Notes: generated by a model from the letters alone, not told the origin. Counted from the stretch's first letter, positions 1-8,432 are shown. The stretch: 64,000 nucleotides of DNA from Microbispora sp. ZYX-F-249 (GCF_039649665.1 NZ_JBDJAW010000036.1:1-64000); one strand, 5' to 3'. A program made the numbers and translations.

Positions 1-396
1 CGGCGGCGCAGCTCGCACTACTTCCTCGCCCATCCCCGGGCGATCGCCGCCTTCGGGCGGCAGTGCACGCGGCGCGGGGTGTATCCGGACGTCACCGAGG
101 TGAACGGGGCGAGGGTCATGGCGTGGCGGGGCGTGCCGATCCTGCCCTGCGACAAGATCCCGATCACCGAGGGCGGGCTCAGCTCGATCCTGGTGATGCG
201 CACCGGCGCCGAGAAGCAGGGCGTGGTCGGCCTGCGCCGCACCGGGCTGGCGGACGAGTACGAGCCCGGCCTGTCGGTGCGCTTCACGGGCATCGACGAC
301 AAGGCGATCCTCTCCTACCTGGTGACCGCCTACTATTCGGCGGCCGTCCTGGTCCCCGACGCCCTCGGCGTACTGGAGAGCGTCGAGGTGAACTGA
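1..396 (+). CDS. Family 2 encapsulin shell protein, C-terminal part (5' truncated by window)
   Basis: The reading frame is open from base 1 and stops with TGA at 394-396, giving the last 131 residues of a longer protein. The stretch [16 protein letters not shown] followed by [22 protein letters not shown] and [19 protein letters not shown] matches the conserved C-terminal half of the HK97-fold family 2 encapsulins (SrpI-like, formerly called major membrane protein I). These assemble into protein nanocompartments that hold a cargo enzyme, commonly a cysteine desulfurase or a terpene cyclase. Neither the N-terminus nor any inserted nucleotide-binding domain is visible, so the subfamily and cargo cannot be decided; the cargo gene would be expected outside the window. 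Family call is strong; subfamily is open. Confidence 0.85.
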   Translation, partial: RRRSSHYFLAHPRAIAAFGRQCTRRGVYPDVTEVNGARVMAWRGVPILPCDKIPITEGGLSSILVMRTGAEKQGVVGLRRTGLADEYEPGLSVRFTGIDDKAILSYLVTAYYSAAVLVPDALGVLESVEVN

Positions 397-640
397 GGCC
401 CGGCGCCGGCCGGGCGCTCGATGAGGCTCCCGGCCGGCGCTTCAAGGCAGCCGCGGACCGCCGCCGAGGGTGAGGACCTGGCCGACGAGTCAGGTCGCGA
501 CGTGAGCCAGGTCGCGACGCAGCCGGCCGCCAGGCCGGGCGGCGACGCCCGCGTGGTAACCGCGTTCTCCCCGCACGCGCGGCGCGGCGCGGTTAGGGTG
601 ACCGCTGGCCTGTAAGGATCCAAATAACGAGCGTCGCGGA

Positions 641-1462
641 GTGGGCTTGTTCGTAGCGTCGGATCGCGCCCGCCGGGCGGAGGCGGCCTCCGCCCTGGGC
701 AGCCTGGAACGCGGGATCGAGGTTCTCCTGTGCCTGGCCGCCGGCATGCGGCCGATGAACCTCACCCAGGTGCACCGGTCGACCGGGTTCTCCAAGACCA
801 CCACCCACCGCCTGCTCGGGACCCTGCAGCGGCGCGGCCTGGTCACGCGCACGGGCGGCGACTACACGGTCGGCGGCCGCGTCGCGGACCTCGTGGCACC
901 GCGCGGCTGGGCGATCCAGGGGCGTCGCCTGCCCGGCTCCCGCAGGGCGGTCCTGCCGCACCTGCTCCAGCTGTACGAGGCGACCCGGCAGACCGTCAAC
1001 CTGGCCGTGCCGGACGGATTCGAGCTCGCGTACGTCGAGCGGTTGTACGGGCACAACCGGGTGAAATCGCCATCCGACGGCCTGGACCGGGCGCCGCTGT
1101 ACTGCACGGCCGCGGGCAAGGTGCTCCTCGCCCACGACGCGGGCCTGCGTACGGCGTTCCTGTCCGCCCCGGCCCTGCGGCGGGTGACCGGCCGCACGGC
1201 GACGGGTCGCACGGTGACCGGCCCGGCCGCGCTGGAACGCGAACTCGCCGCCGTCCGCGGGGAGGGCGTGGGGTACGCGCGGGAGGAGTTCGCCGAGGGC
1301 GTGTGCTGCGCCGCCGCGCCCGTCTTCGGCCCGGACGGCGGGGTGTGCATGGCCGTCGCGGTCGCGGCCCCGGCGGGAGCGATGGGGACGGCGGCGCTGC
1401 CGCGTCTGGGTGCGGCGGTGCGCAGGACCGCCCGCCAGATCACCGGCGCGCTCAGCCTGTGA
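641..1462 (+). CDS. IclR-family transcriptional regulator
   Basis: A 273-residue protein of typical IclR length. An N-terminal winged helix (about residues 18-80, LGSLERGIEVL then GFSKTTTHRLLGTLQRRGLV) is followed by the IclR ligand-binding domain with YVERLYGHNRVK and CTAAGKVLLAH, and ends with the usual AVAVAAPAG / LGAAVRRTARQI pattern. It starts at GTG 641; the ribosome-binding site is weak, so a later start cannot be excluded. The gene stands alone between the encapsulin gene and a lipoprotein, so its targets are unknown. Bases 397-640 upstream hold no gene. IclR proteins bind small carbon-source metabolites, but the effector here is not predictable. Confidence 0.88.
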   Translation: MGLFVASDRARRAEAASALGSLERGIEVLLCLAAGMRPMNLTQVHRSTGFSKTTTHRLLGTLQRRGLVTRTGGDYTVGGRVADLVAPRGWAIQGRRLPGSRRAVLPHLLQLYEATRQTVNLAVPDGFELAYVERLYGHNRVKSPSDGLDRAPLYCTAAGKVLLAHDAGLRTAFLSAPALRRVTGRTATGRTVTGPAALERELAAVRGEGVGYAREEFAEGVCCAAAPVFGPDGGVCMAVAVAAPAGAMGTAALPRLGAAVRRTARQITGALSL

Positions 1463-1600
1463 CTCCCGATCTCCGGATTGGGGCCGCCGGGCTCGGGGAA
1501 GGCTCGACCACGTCGAGCATCGGGCCCGGCGTCCCCCGCGGTGGCGGAGGCGGCCGGTCGCCGGTGCCACGGAACGGCACAGCCGTCGCTGGGGAGAGTC

Positions 1601-2176
1601 ATGCGTCCAGGGCCGTACGCGTCCCGCCTGATCGGCCGGGCCGGCCTCGTCGCCGTACCGATGGCCGTGTTGCTCACGGCGTTGCTCACGGCGGTGCTCA
1701 CGGCGGTGCTCACGGCGTGCGGGACGCCGCAGCCCGAGGTGCGGTCGCGATCCGCTGCCACGGGTGGCCCGGCGACGGCCACGGTCTCCGCGACGACTGA
1801 AGGGGCGGCCTCGCCCTCGCCCGCCTCTTCGGTGGTCACGGCCGCGGACGATCCGCAGGCGTGCCGGGACGCGGACTGCGAGGTGGCGGTCCGCCCGGGG
1901 GACCGGCTGCGGCTCGACCGGAAGACCGGCCTCGAGGCGATCACGGTCGTCTCCCTCGACCGGGGCGAGGTGCGGCTGCGTTTCGAAGCGGGCGGGGGGA
2001 CCTATCGCGTCGAGGGCATGAACGCCGACGTCAGTCAGGACTGCGTCAACGGCCGCTGCCACACCGGCGGCGGGCTGACGCTGGCCATGGGACGGCCCGG
2101 CAGGATCGGCGACATCCGCCTCCGGCTGGCGAGCGTGTCACCCGGCTACGCGGTCCTGGTCCTGACGCCGTCGTAA
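1601..2176 (+). CDS. Secreted lipoprotein with repeat-built signal peptide
   Basis: A 191-residue protein starting at ATG 1601 behind GGGGAG. The N-terminus (MRPGPYASRLIGRAG) leads into a hydrophobic run built from four LTA-containing repeats and ending in a lipobox, VLTAC, so the mature protein should begin at that Cys and be lipid-anchored. A Ser/Thr/Ala-rich linker follows, then a compact C-terminal domain of about 110 residues with two Cys pairs (ACRDADC and CVNGRC), probably disulfide-linked. I do not recognise the domain. In-frame codons extend up to 1478, but that extension is basic and signal-less. No operon partner is evident: LysE starts 94 bp downstream. Confidence 0.7.
   Translation: MRPGPYASRLIGRAGLVAVPMAVLLTALLTAVLTAVLTACGTPQPEVRSRSAATGGPATATVSATTEGAASPSPASSVVTAADDPQACRDADCEVAVRPGDRLRLDRKTGLEAITVVSLDRGEVRLRFEAGGGTYRVEGMNADVSQDCVNGRCHTGGGLTLAMGRPGRIGDIRLRLASVSPGYAVLVLTPS
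1669..1716 (+). repeat. Four tandem 12-bp repeats inside a signal peptide
   Basis: Four head-to-tail copies of a 12-bp unit, G(T/G)TGCTCACGGC, at 1669-1680, 1681-1692, 1693-1704 and 1705-1716. The unit is a multiple of three, so each copy adds four residues (LLTA or VLTA) to the hydrophobic core of the lipoprotein signal peptide, and the last copy supplies the lipobox. Copy-number change would alter signal-peptide length without a frameshift. Confidence 0.9.
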
Positions 2177-2269
2177 TCGTGTCCCGCACGGCGTGACGCG
2201 GCGCTCGTGCCGCCCGGCGACGGGAATCCCGCCATGCGGAGATGCGAACGTGGACTACGGTGACCGATC

Positions 2270-2902
2270 GTGGACCTTTATGGCGCACTCGCCTCGTTCG
2301 CGGTCATCGTGGCATTCCTCACGCTCACGCCCGGCCTGGACACCGCCCTGATCCTGCGTACGTCGCTGCTCGCCGGCCGGAGACCGGCCTGGGCCGTGGT
2401 GCTCGGCATCCAGGCCGGCACCCTGCTGTGGGGCCTGCTCACGGCCGCCGGCCTGTCCGCGCTCCTCACCGCCTCCCAGGTGGCGTACGAGGTGCTGCGG
2501 TGGGCGGGTGTCGCGTACCTGATCTGGATGGGCGGCCGGATGCTCTGGCACAGCCGCGGCGGCCGGGCCGACGACGCGGCGCAGCCCGGCCCGGCGGACG
2601 CCGGGTGGGGACAGGCGTTCCGGCGGGGCCTGCTGACCAACCTGCTCAACCCGAAGGTGGGCGCCTTCTATGTCGCGGTGCTGCCCCAGTTCATGCCCGA
2701 GGGCGTGCCGCACGCGGTGATGGGCGTGCTCCTGGCGAGCGTCCACGTGTGCGAGGCGCTCGTGTGGAGCGTCGTGCTCATCGGGTTCACCGGCATGATG
2801 CGGGGCTGGCTGCGCAGGCCCGCGGTCAAGCGCGCCCTGGACCGGCTCACCGGCCTCATCGTCATCGCCTTCGGCCTGCGCCTGGCGGTCCAGCAGTCCT
2901 GA
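2270..2902 (+). CDS. LysE/RhtB-family amino-acid exporter
   Basis: A 210-residue membrane protein starting at GTG 2270. The N-terminal TPGLDTALILRTSLLAGRR is the family hallmark (usually TPGPD), followed by paired hydrophobic helices, and LLTNLLNPKVGAFYVAVLPQF is the second conserved block of LysE/RhtB/ArgO transporters. Five to six membrane segments are expected, exporting amino acids or similar small metabolites by proton exchange. It ends 89 bp before the end of the convergent condensation-domain gene. No adjacent LysG-type regulator is present, so substrate and control are unknown. Confidence 0.9.
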   Translation: MDLYGALASFAVIVAFLTLTPGLDTALILRTSLLAGRRPAWAVVLGIQAGTLLWGLLTAAGLSALLTASQVAYEVLRWAGVAYLIWMGGRMLWHSRGGRADDAAQPGPADAGWGQAFRRGLLTNLLNPKVGAFYVAVLPQFMPEGVPHAVMGVLLASVHVCEALVWSVVLIGFTGMMRGWLRRPAVKRALDRLTGLIVIAFGLRLAVQQS

Positions 2903-2991
2903 CCGCCCGCCCTCGAATCGAAGGACGCCGCCGGCCGCGCCGAGAGGCAGCACGGGGCGGCCGTGGTCGCGGTCAGGCCCGCGCTGCTGAC

Positions 2992-4371
2992 TCAGGTCGG
3001 GCTCCCGGCGTACGGGCCGATGCCGCAGATCCGGGGGACCGCGGTGATCGGGACGTCCTCGGTGAGGGCGCGGACCAGCAGGGCCTCGACCCCGCGCAGC
3101 ATGCCCTCGGCGACCTCCCGGGGCAGGTAGGCGGTGTCCACGATGAGGCTGAGCTTCCCGGTGTCGGGGGCCGAGACGACCGTGAAGAACGCCTTGAACC
3201 GGACGCCGGGCCAGGCGTTCGTGACGTACGTCCGGGTCTGCCCGGTGAGGCGGGCCACGTCCTCGTCGGGGCCGACGGGAGGCAGGCCCGGCCAGGTGCC
3301 GACGGTCCGCCTGTCGTTGAAGAACGCGTCGAGGTCCGGCTCCCTGCCGCGGCGGCGGCCGATCTCCTCCCGCATGGCCTGCATCGCGAACGGGTCGTAA
3401 AGCGCGTTGCGGTACGCCCTGAGCGCCCCCCGTTGCGCTGCCCGGCAGGCGGCGGCGAAGTCCGTGGCGGGCAGGTCGAGCACGAACAGGCCGTCCTGTT
3501 CCACGGTGCCGACCATCGCGTGGGTGCGCGCGTCGCGGCGGTTGCTGTGCACGAGCTGCATGACCGCACGCGGCCGGCCGCTCACCGTGGCCAGCACGGT
3601 GGCGCAGGCGGCGAGCAGCACGCTGGTCGTGCTGATCGTCCAGCGCTCCGCCAGCCGTTGCGCCGCGACGGCGAGCGCCGCCGACTCCATGCCGACCTCG
3701 ATGAACCGCGGGTCGTCCGCCTCGCGCGGCGGATGGTCGAACACGTCGAGCGGCCCGTCCGCCAGCACCGAGTGCCAGTATCGGATGGACTTGGCCGAGC
3801 GCGCGGGGTAGGGCTCCTCCAGCTCCGCGGCCGCCTGGTCCATCGGCTGCCACTCGGCGGGCGGCGGTTTCTCGCCGCGCAGCAGGACCTTCCACTCCTC
3901 CGAGAGCGTGTTCAACGCCTGGAAGTCCACCGCCAGATGGGAGAAGGCGATCGCCAGCGCCATCGGGCGGCCACCCTTGACGACGAGGGCGCAGCGCAGC
4001 GGCAGGTCCCGGTCGTGGACGAAGGCCGTCCGGCCCAGCTCGCCCGCGACCCGCTCGGCGACCCGCAGCGCCCGGTCCTGGCCCGCCTCCACGACGTCCA
4101 CGGTCAGCTCGCCGTCGCGTGCGACCCGCTGCACCGGCCCTTCCGGAGTGAGGGCGAAGGTCGTACGCAGGCTCTCGTGGCGTTCGAGCAGCACGCGCAG
4201 CGCGTCCAGGACGCTGCCGGGGTCACGCCTGCCGTACACCGGGAGCACCCACGGGCAGCTCAGGAACGTCTGGCTGTCGCCCATCAGATGGACCGCCCGC
4301 CATATCAGTCGCTGTCCCCAGGTCAGCGGCGCCTCGCCGTCCCGCGCGCCGCTGAACGCCACCGTCACCAT
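2992..4371 (-). CDS. Stand-alone condensation-domain protein (NRPS-like), degenerate HHxxxDG
   Basis: A 459-residue protein that fills one NRPS condensation domain from N- to C-lobe: LTWGQRLIWRAVHLMG at the start and the two-lobe CAT-like fold throughout (LRVLLERHESLRTTF is the conserved second motif). The active-site motif HHxxxDG reads SHLAVDF: the second His and the Asp remain, but the first His is Ser and the Gly is Phe. The start is ATG 4371 because it overlaps the upstream carrier-protein stop by 7 bp, giving translational coupling. Condensation domains join carrier-bound acyl or aminoacyl groups to an acceptor. With a carrier protein as the only partner, this pair likely acts in trans, modifying or esterifying an unknown substrate. 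Function is inferred. Confidence 0.8.
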   Translation of the reverse strand: MVTVAFSGARDGEAPLTWGQRLIWRAVHLMGDSQTFLSCPWVLPVYGRRDPGSVLDALRVLLERHESLRTTFALTPEGPVQRVARDGELTVDVVEAGQDRALRVAERVAGELGRTAFVHDRDLPLRCALVVKGGRPMALAIAFSHLAVDFQALNTLSEEWKVLLRGEKPPPAEWQPMDQAAAELEEPYPARSAKSIRYWHSVLADGPLDVFDHPPREADDPRFIEVGMESAALAVAAQRLAERWTISTTSVLLAACATVLATVSGRPRAVMQLVHSNRRDARTHAMVGTVEQDGLFVLDLPATDFAAACRAAQRGALRAYRNALYDPFAMQAMREEIGRRRGREPDLDAFFNDRRTVGTWPGLPPVGPDEDVARLTGQTRTYVTNAWPGVRFKAFFTVVSAPDTGKLSLIVDTAYLPREVAEGMLRGVEALLVRALTEDVPITAVPRICGIGPYAGSPT

Positions 4372-4640
4372 GCGCGTGCCGTCCCTGCGACGGGCGTGGC
4401 CCGGGCCACCAGGGCGGACAGGGTGCCGACGTCCTCGACCGCGGCGAGCTCGTCGCACAGGTCCATCTCGACGCCGAACGCGTGCTCGACCGCGTCGATG
4501 AGCCGGATCCGCCCGAGCGAGGTGAGACCGAGCGCCGACAGCGAGTGACCGGCGGCGAGCACCTCCTGGACGGTGATCTCGCCGTCCGACACCTCTGAGA
4601 TCAACTGCGCCAGCCGGCGCGTGTACTCCTCCGCCGTCAC
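4365..4640 (-). CDS. Free-standing acyl/peptidyl carrier protein
   Basis: A 91-residue protein with a GTG start at 4640 behind AGGAAGGT. The segment GHSLSALGLTSLGRIRLID aligns with the carrier-protein signature DSL(x)SL: the Ser in LGLTSLGRI is the expected phosphopantetheine attachment site, followed by helix 2 (IRLIDAVEHAFGVEM). Downstream (DLCDELAAVEDVGTLSALV) is the usual helix 3/4 region. Its stop lies inside the start of the condensation-domain gene. No adenylation, thioesterase or ketosynthase gene is nearby, so loading must come from elsewhere. Confidence 0.82.
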   Translation of the reverse strand: MTAEEYTRRLAQLISEVSDGEITVQEVLAAGHSLSALGLTSLGRIRLIDAVEHAFGVEMDLCDELAAVEDVGTLSALVARATPVAGTARAW

Positions 4641-4825
4641 GCCGCACCTTCCTCTCGTACGACCCCGTCCTGGCACCATCGAACCGAAATTTTCGCCACG
4701 ATGCCCTGTTCCGCGATGGGGATAGAAGTGCTGGTTAGTCCGGTTTGGGTTGCTCCGGAAATCCGGTGCAACGTGAAGAATAGGCAACAAGAGTGGTATG
4801 GCAACAGTGAAACTTGCAAGTCTTT

Positions 4826-4843
4826 GTCCGAAATCTTTCGGAC
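4826..4843. promoter_or_regulatory. Perfect palindrome in the ACP/AlkA divergent intergenic region
   Basis: GTCCGAAA-TC-TTTCGGAC is a perfect inverted repeat with 8-bp arms. It lies in the 304-bp, AT-richer region 4641-4944 between the divergent carrier-protein and glycosylase genes, about 100 bp before the glycosylase start. A second shorter symmetric element, CCGGA-AA-TCCGG, sits at 4755-4766. Both look like operators for dimeric regulators rather than terminators, since no T tract follows. Which gene they serve is not known, and no regulator gene is adjacent. Confidence 0.5.
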
Positions 4844-4944
4844 GGGATGGCGTGGTCTCGGGGCGTGTGCGCAGGACGGGGACGGGCGGCGGCCGCACCG
4901 GGCGGCAAGATCCTTTGTCCGCCCGGGCTCGTACGATGAGGCCC

Positions 4945-5832
4945 ATGACCAGGCACGGTTTCACGCTCACGGCACAGGGTCCGTTCGACTTCGGCGCCAC
5001 GTTGCGCTTCGTCGAGGACTGGCCGGCCACCGGCGGGCTCCCCTCCGACGGGCGGGCGCTGCGCTTCGCCTACTGCGCCGAGTCCGACTGGCTGCCGATC
5101 GGCGTGACCGTGACCGCCGCGCCCGGTGGGGTCGCCGTGGCCACGACGCGGGCCGCGGGGCCGGGGATCCGGGGCGAGGTGGCGCGCATCCTGTCCCTCG
5201 ACGTGGACGGTTCCGGCTTCGCCGAGGCGGGTGAGACCGACCCGGTACTCGGCGACCTGCAGCGCAAGAGCCCGGGACTGCGGCCGTTGTGCTTCTGGAG
5301 TCCCTGGGAGGCGGCCTGCTGGGCGGTCATCGTGCAGCGCTCGTCGATGCTCATCGCCGCCCGGATCAAACAGCGCATCGCGGAGCGGTATGGCGCGCGG
5401 GTGACCGTGGACGGGGAGCCGTACGCCGCCTTTCCCCCGCCCATGACGTTGCTGGAGGCGGGCGGCCTCGGCCTGCCCGCGCAGAAGGAGGAGTGGCTGC
5501 GCGGCCTGGCGCGCGCGGCGCTCGACGGCGTGCTCACCGCCGAGCACCTGCGCGCGCTCGACCCCCCGGAGGCGCTGGCCGAGCTTCGCGCCCTGCCCGG
5601 CGTGGGGCCGTTCTCGGCCGGCCTGATCCTGATCCGCGGCGCGGGCGCGCCGGACGCGTTCCCGGGCGACGAACCCCGCCTGTTCGCGATCCTGCGCGAG
5701 GCGTACGGCCTGCCGGAGGACGCTCCGCCCGCCGCCTACCGGAAGGTGGCCGAGGCGTGGCGGCCCTACCGCTCCTGGGCCTCCTTCCTGTTCCGGGCGT
5801 CCGGGTACGGCGTCCCGGCCGACGAGAGGTGA
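4945..5832 (+). CDS. AlkA-like DNA-3-methyladenine glycosylase (HhH-GPD family)
   Basis: A 295-residue protein. The N-terminal third resembles the AlkA beta-domain; the middle is the HhH-GPD fold with the helix-hairpin-helix LRALPGVGPFSAGLILIRG followed by DAFPGDE, where the Asp of GDE is positioned like catalytic Asp238 of AlkA. The tail AEAWRPYRSWASFLFR matches the conserved AlkA C-terminus (RWKPWRSYA). It should remove alkylated purines from DNA in base excision repair. The start at ATG 4945 follows GATGAG; the upstream in-frame ATG at 4936 is less likely. It converges on the RDD gene with an 8-bp gap. Confidence 0.85.
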   Translation: MTRHGFTLTAQGPFDFGATLRFVEDWPATGGLPSDGRALRFAYCAESDWLPIGVTVTAAPGGVAVATTRAAGPGIRGEVARILSLDVDGSGFAEAGETDPVLGDLQRKSPGLRPLCFWSPWEAACWAVIVQRSSMLIAARIKQRIAERYGARVTVDGEPYAAFPPPMTLLEAGGLGLPAQKEEWLRGLARAALDGVLTAEHLRALDPPEALAELRALPGVGPFSAGLILIRGAGAPDAFPGDEPRLFAILREAYGLPEDAPPAAYRKVAEAWRPYRSWASFLFRASGYGVPADER

Positions 5833-5839
5833 ACGGCGA

Positions 5840-6442
5840 CTACGCCGCCAGCAGCGTGGTGACCAGAACGAAGGCGGCGAAGACGGAAACGAGGACGACG
5901 AGCCCGATCAGGAATCCGGACCTCCTCGACGCCTTCGCGCCGGGGGCGGGCACGTCCACCACGACGGTCCCGGCGATGACGTCGTGCAGGCACCGCCGGC
6001 CCGGATCGCCGAAGATCCACAGGGCGTCGACGAGATAGAGAACCGGCCCGAGATACGGGGCCGCCGAGCTCAGGAGAGGATGGACGAGCGTCCGGATCCC
6101 CACCTGGCGATTCGCCGGCGTCGCTCCGGTCGTCGCGGCCACCACTTTCAGGCGGTACAGGCGCTTGCCGAGCGTCTGGCCCCACAGGGCGTGCTGCACC
6201 CAGAAGTAGGCGGCGTCCACAGCGATGATCGCGATCTGCAGGGGCCGGCCGGCCTCCGCGTAGGGGTTGAGCAGCGTGGTGAGGTAGTCGGCCTCGTCGG
6301 CCTCGGGCTGGGAGGTGATCCCCGGCACCAGCCCGATCAGAGTGTTGGCCGCGAGAAGGATCAAGTTGTCGACAAGGAAGGCGGCGAAACGGTGACGCCG
6401 TGCGGCGGTAGTCCACGTCGCCGTCTGGGGGGCGGTTGTCAT
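5840..6442 (-). CDS. RDD-family membrane protein
   Basis: A 200-residue protein with a start at ATG 6442 (MTTAPQTATW). RRHRFAAFLVDNLILL contains the RDD-type motif in the first membrane helix (the usual R-D-D reads R..D here), and QTLGKRLYRLKVV is the second conserved motif (GqTlGk...l.vv). Then comes PGRRCLHDVIAGTVVV, the third signature. About four hydrophobic segments are visible. The role of RDD proteins is mostly unknown; ion or small-solute transport has been suggested. It is followed on the opposite strand by a TipAS remnant. Confidence 0.87.
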   Translation of the reverse strand: MTTAPQTATWTTAARRHRFAAFLVDNLILLAANTLIGLVPGITSQPEADEADYLTTLLNPYAEAGRPLQIAIIAVDAAYFWVQHALWGQTLGKRLYRLKVVAATTGATPANRQVGIRTLVHPLLSSAAPYLGPVLYLVDALWIFGDPGRRCLHDVIAGTVVVDVPAPGAKASRRSGFLIGLVVLVSVFAAFVLVTTLLAA

Positions 6443-6584
6443 GCGCGCAAGTGTGCCGTGACGCCCCGACATCGAGAGCGGCCGCCGCGGAGAGCGGTTC
6501 CGTCCCCCGGCTCGCGTGCGGCCGGTACTGCGCTTGAGAAAACGCTGAACGGGTCGCGACACCGTCTCATCGAAGTCTCATGGG

Positions 6585-6986
6585 CAGCCCGCCTGGGCCG
6601 GGGAGGCCGAGGACCGCTGGGGCGACAGCGTCCAGTGGGCGCAGTACGTCGAGCGGGCCGGCGAGATGACACCGGAGGACTGGAAGACGGTCGCGGCCGC
6701 CATCGCCGCACTGGACGCCGACCTCGCCGCCGCGAAGCGGGCAGGCGTCAGCCCCGGGTCGCCCGGCGCGAACGTCCTCGCGGAGCGGCACCGCGCACTG
6801 ATGCCGAGGTATTTCGACTGCACCCACTCGATGCACGCCTGCATCGGGCGGATGTTCGCAGCCGATGCCCGGTTCGCCGCACACTACGACGCGGTCACGC
6901 CGGGCCTGGCGGTCTGGCTGCGCGACACGATCTGCGCGAATGCCAGGGCTCACGGCGTCGACCCGGAGTCCGCGACCTGGGAGTGA
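6585..6986 (+). pseudogene. TipAS-domain remnant of a MerR/TipA-type regulator
   Basis: The frame reads WAGEAEDRWGDSVQWAQYVE then MTPEDWKTVAAAI, ALMPRYFDCTHSMHACIGRM and APGLAVW-like HYDAVTPGLAVWLRDTI, which matches the thiopeptide-binding TipAS domain of TipA/SkgA-type MerR regulators through to its C-terminus. The winged-helix DNA-binding half is absent, an in-frame TGA sits at 6546-6548, and no start codon precedes ATG 6666, which lies inside the domain. The simplest reading is a 5'-truncated pseudogene. Alternatively ATG 6666 gives a 106-residue partial ligand-binding protein. Actinomycetes do make free TipAS from internal starts, but that product includes the part missing here. Confidence 0.7.
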
Positions 6987-7169
6987 TCGCGGCGTCCACC
7001 GGTGGTTCCGGCTCACCGGGGTGGTGCCGGCCGCGGCGAGGGACCCGGTGTATCGCGGACGTATCGAAAACCGCATACGCCACCGCAACAGCCTCGCGTC
7101 TTCGATGTGGACGTGAACCAGCGCGTCACTGTCAGCGCCGGATTCGTCGAGCGAGGAAGGACCGTGATC

Positions 7170-8432
7170 ATGGATTCGGGTTCGATACGGGGCATCGACC
7201 GGCGGCGGCTGGTCAAATGGGGCGGGCTGGCGGCCGCCGGCGTGGTGGCGGCCGGCGGGCCGTTGGCGACCGCCGGGCCCGGCCACGCCGCCTCGTCTCC
7301 TCCCGGCTCGCCCCGGCGCGACCGGATCCCGCGGGACACCCTGCCCGGCGGGGCCTACGACCGGTACGTGGCGCGGCTGGCCGCCGAGGGGAAGTTCTCC
7401 GGGGTGGTGCTGCTGTCGCACCGGGGCCGTACGGTGCTGTCCCGCAGCTACGGCATGGCCGACAGGGAGAAGGGGATCCCCAACCACGAGGGCACGGCGT
7501 TCAGCCTCAGCTCGGCCGGCAAACCCTTCCACGCGGTGGCCATTCTGCAGCTGGCGCAGCAGGGCAAGTTGCAGCTGTCCGACCCGGTGGGCGAATACCT
7601 GAAGGGCTTCGCGCCGGAGATCGCCGAGCGGGTGACCATCGACAACCTGCTGTCCGGCTGCTCCGGGCTCGACAGCCCGGCCGAGGACGTGCGACGCGTC
7701 TTCCAGAGCCGGGCGGAGGTGCACGACTACTACGAGCGGCGGACCCGGCTGGCGAAACTGGTGGGTGTCCCGGGCGTTCCCAGCACCACCCACCAGGAGG
7801 CCGAGGCCACCATCCCTCCGCTGATCGTGGAGGCCGTGAGCGGCATGACGTACTGGGACTACGTCGAGAAGAACATCTTCGAGCGCTGCGGCATGACCGG
7901 CTCGGCGTTCTACACCAGGCCGCAGTGGCTCACCGGCAGGAACATCGCGCATCCGTACATGACGCTGGCCGACGGCAGCCAGGTGGACGCCCTCCGCAAC
8001 CTCGACAAGGGCAGCCCCGCCTCGTACATGCTGGACAAGAACCCGGGCCGCGCCTTCATCGACGCCCCCGGGGACGGCGGCTTCGCCACCGCTCCGGATC
8101 TGGTCCGGTTCGCCCGGGCGCTGGGCGACGGCACGCTGCTGGACCGGCCCTGGGCCGACGTGCTCACCGCGGCCAAGGTCCCGCACGGCCCGGCGTCGTT
8201 CGGGGCGTACGGGATCCCGATCGAGATCGTCAATGGTCAGTGGATGTACCAGCGTGCCGGTGGCAACCCCGGTGTCGGCGCCAACTGGAGCATCTACCCG
8301 GACACCGGCTGGGTCGGGGTCATTCTCAGCAACAGCGAGGGCGTGTCGCTGCAGGACATGATCGGGCGGGAGATGCAGGCCGTCACCGGCGCTTCGCCCA
8401 GTGGAGGATCGGGCGGGGGATCGGGCGGCTGA
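7170..8432 (+). CDS. TAT-exported beta-lactamase-fold serine hydrolase, divergent active site
   Basis: A 420-residue protein starting at ATG 7170 behind GAGGAAGG. The N-terminus IRGIDRRRLVKWGGLAAAG is a twin-arginine signal, with a likely cleavage after GHAA. The body is a class C beta-lactamase/DD-peptidase fold: SxxK occurs as SAGK in FSLSSAGKPFHAVAILQ. The second motif (normally YxN before IVEAVSG) is replaced by a HQEAEAT stretch, and the third (HxG/KTG) reads RAGGNPG. The nucleophile and general base persist while the Tyr is missing, so activity may be altered. It ends in a GSGGGSGG tail and its stop overlaps the VanZ start by one base, implying co-expression. Confidence 0.8.
   Translation: MDSGSIRGIDRRRLVKWGGLAAAGVVAAGGPLATAGPGHAASSPPGSPRRDRIPRDTLPGGAYDRYVARLAAEGKFSGVVLLSHRGRTVLSRSYGMADREKGIPNHEGTAFSLSSAGKPFHAVAILQLAQQGKLQLSDPVGEYLKGFAPEIAERVTIDNLLSGCSGLDSPAEDVRRVFQSRAEVHDYYERRTRLAKLVGVPGVPSTTHQEAEATIPPLIVEAVSGMTYWDYVEKNIFERCGMTGSAFYTRPQWLTGRNIAHPYMTLADGSQVDALRNLDKGSPASYMLDKNPGRAFIDAPGDGGFATAPDLVRFARALGDGTLLDRPWADVLTAAKVPHGPASFGAYGIPIEIVNGQWMYQRAGGNPGVGANWSIYPDTGWVGVILSNSEGVSLQDMIGREMQAVTGASPSGGSGGGSGG

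Noticed and set aside
2242-4548. 768-codon open frame antisense to the condensation and ACP genes
   Set aside because: Composition is random-like; the opposite strand has clear carrier and condensation motifs.
5984-8425. A very long open frame over the RDD, TipAS and hydrolase genes
   Set aside because: It overlaps recognisable genes in other frames, is low in hydrophobic pattern and rich in Arg/Pro/Ala, typical of GC-driven open frames. Only its last part (VanZ from 8432) is real.
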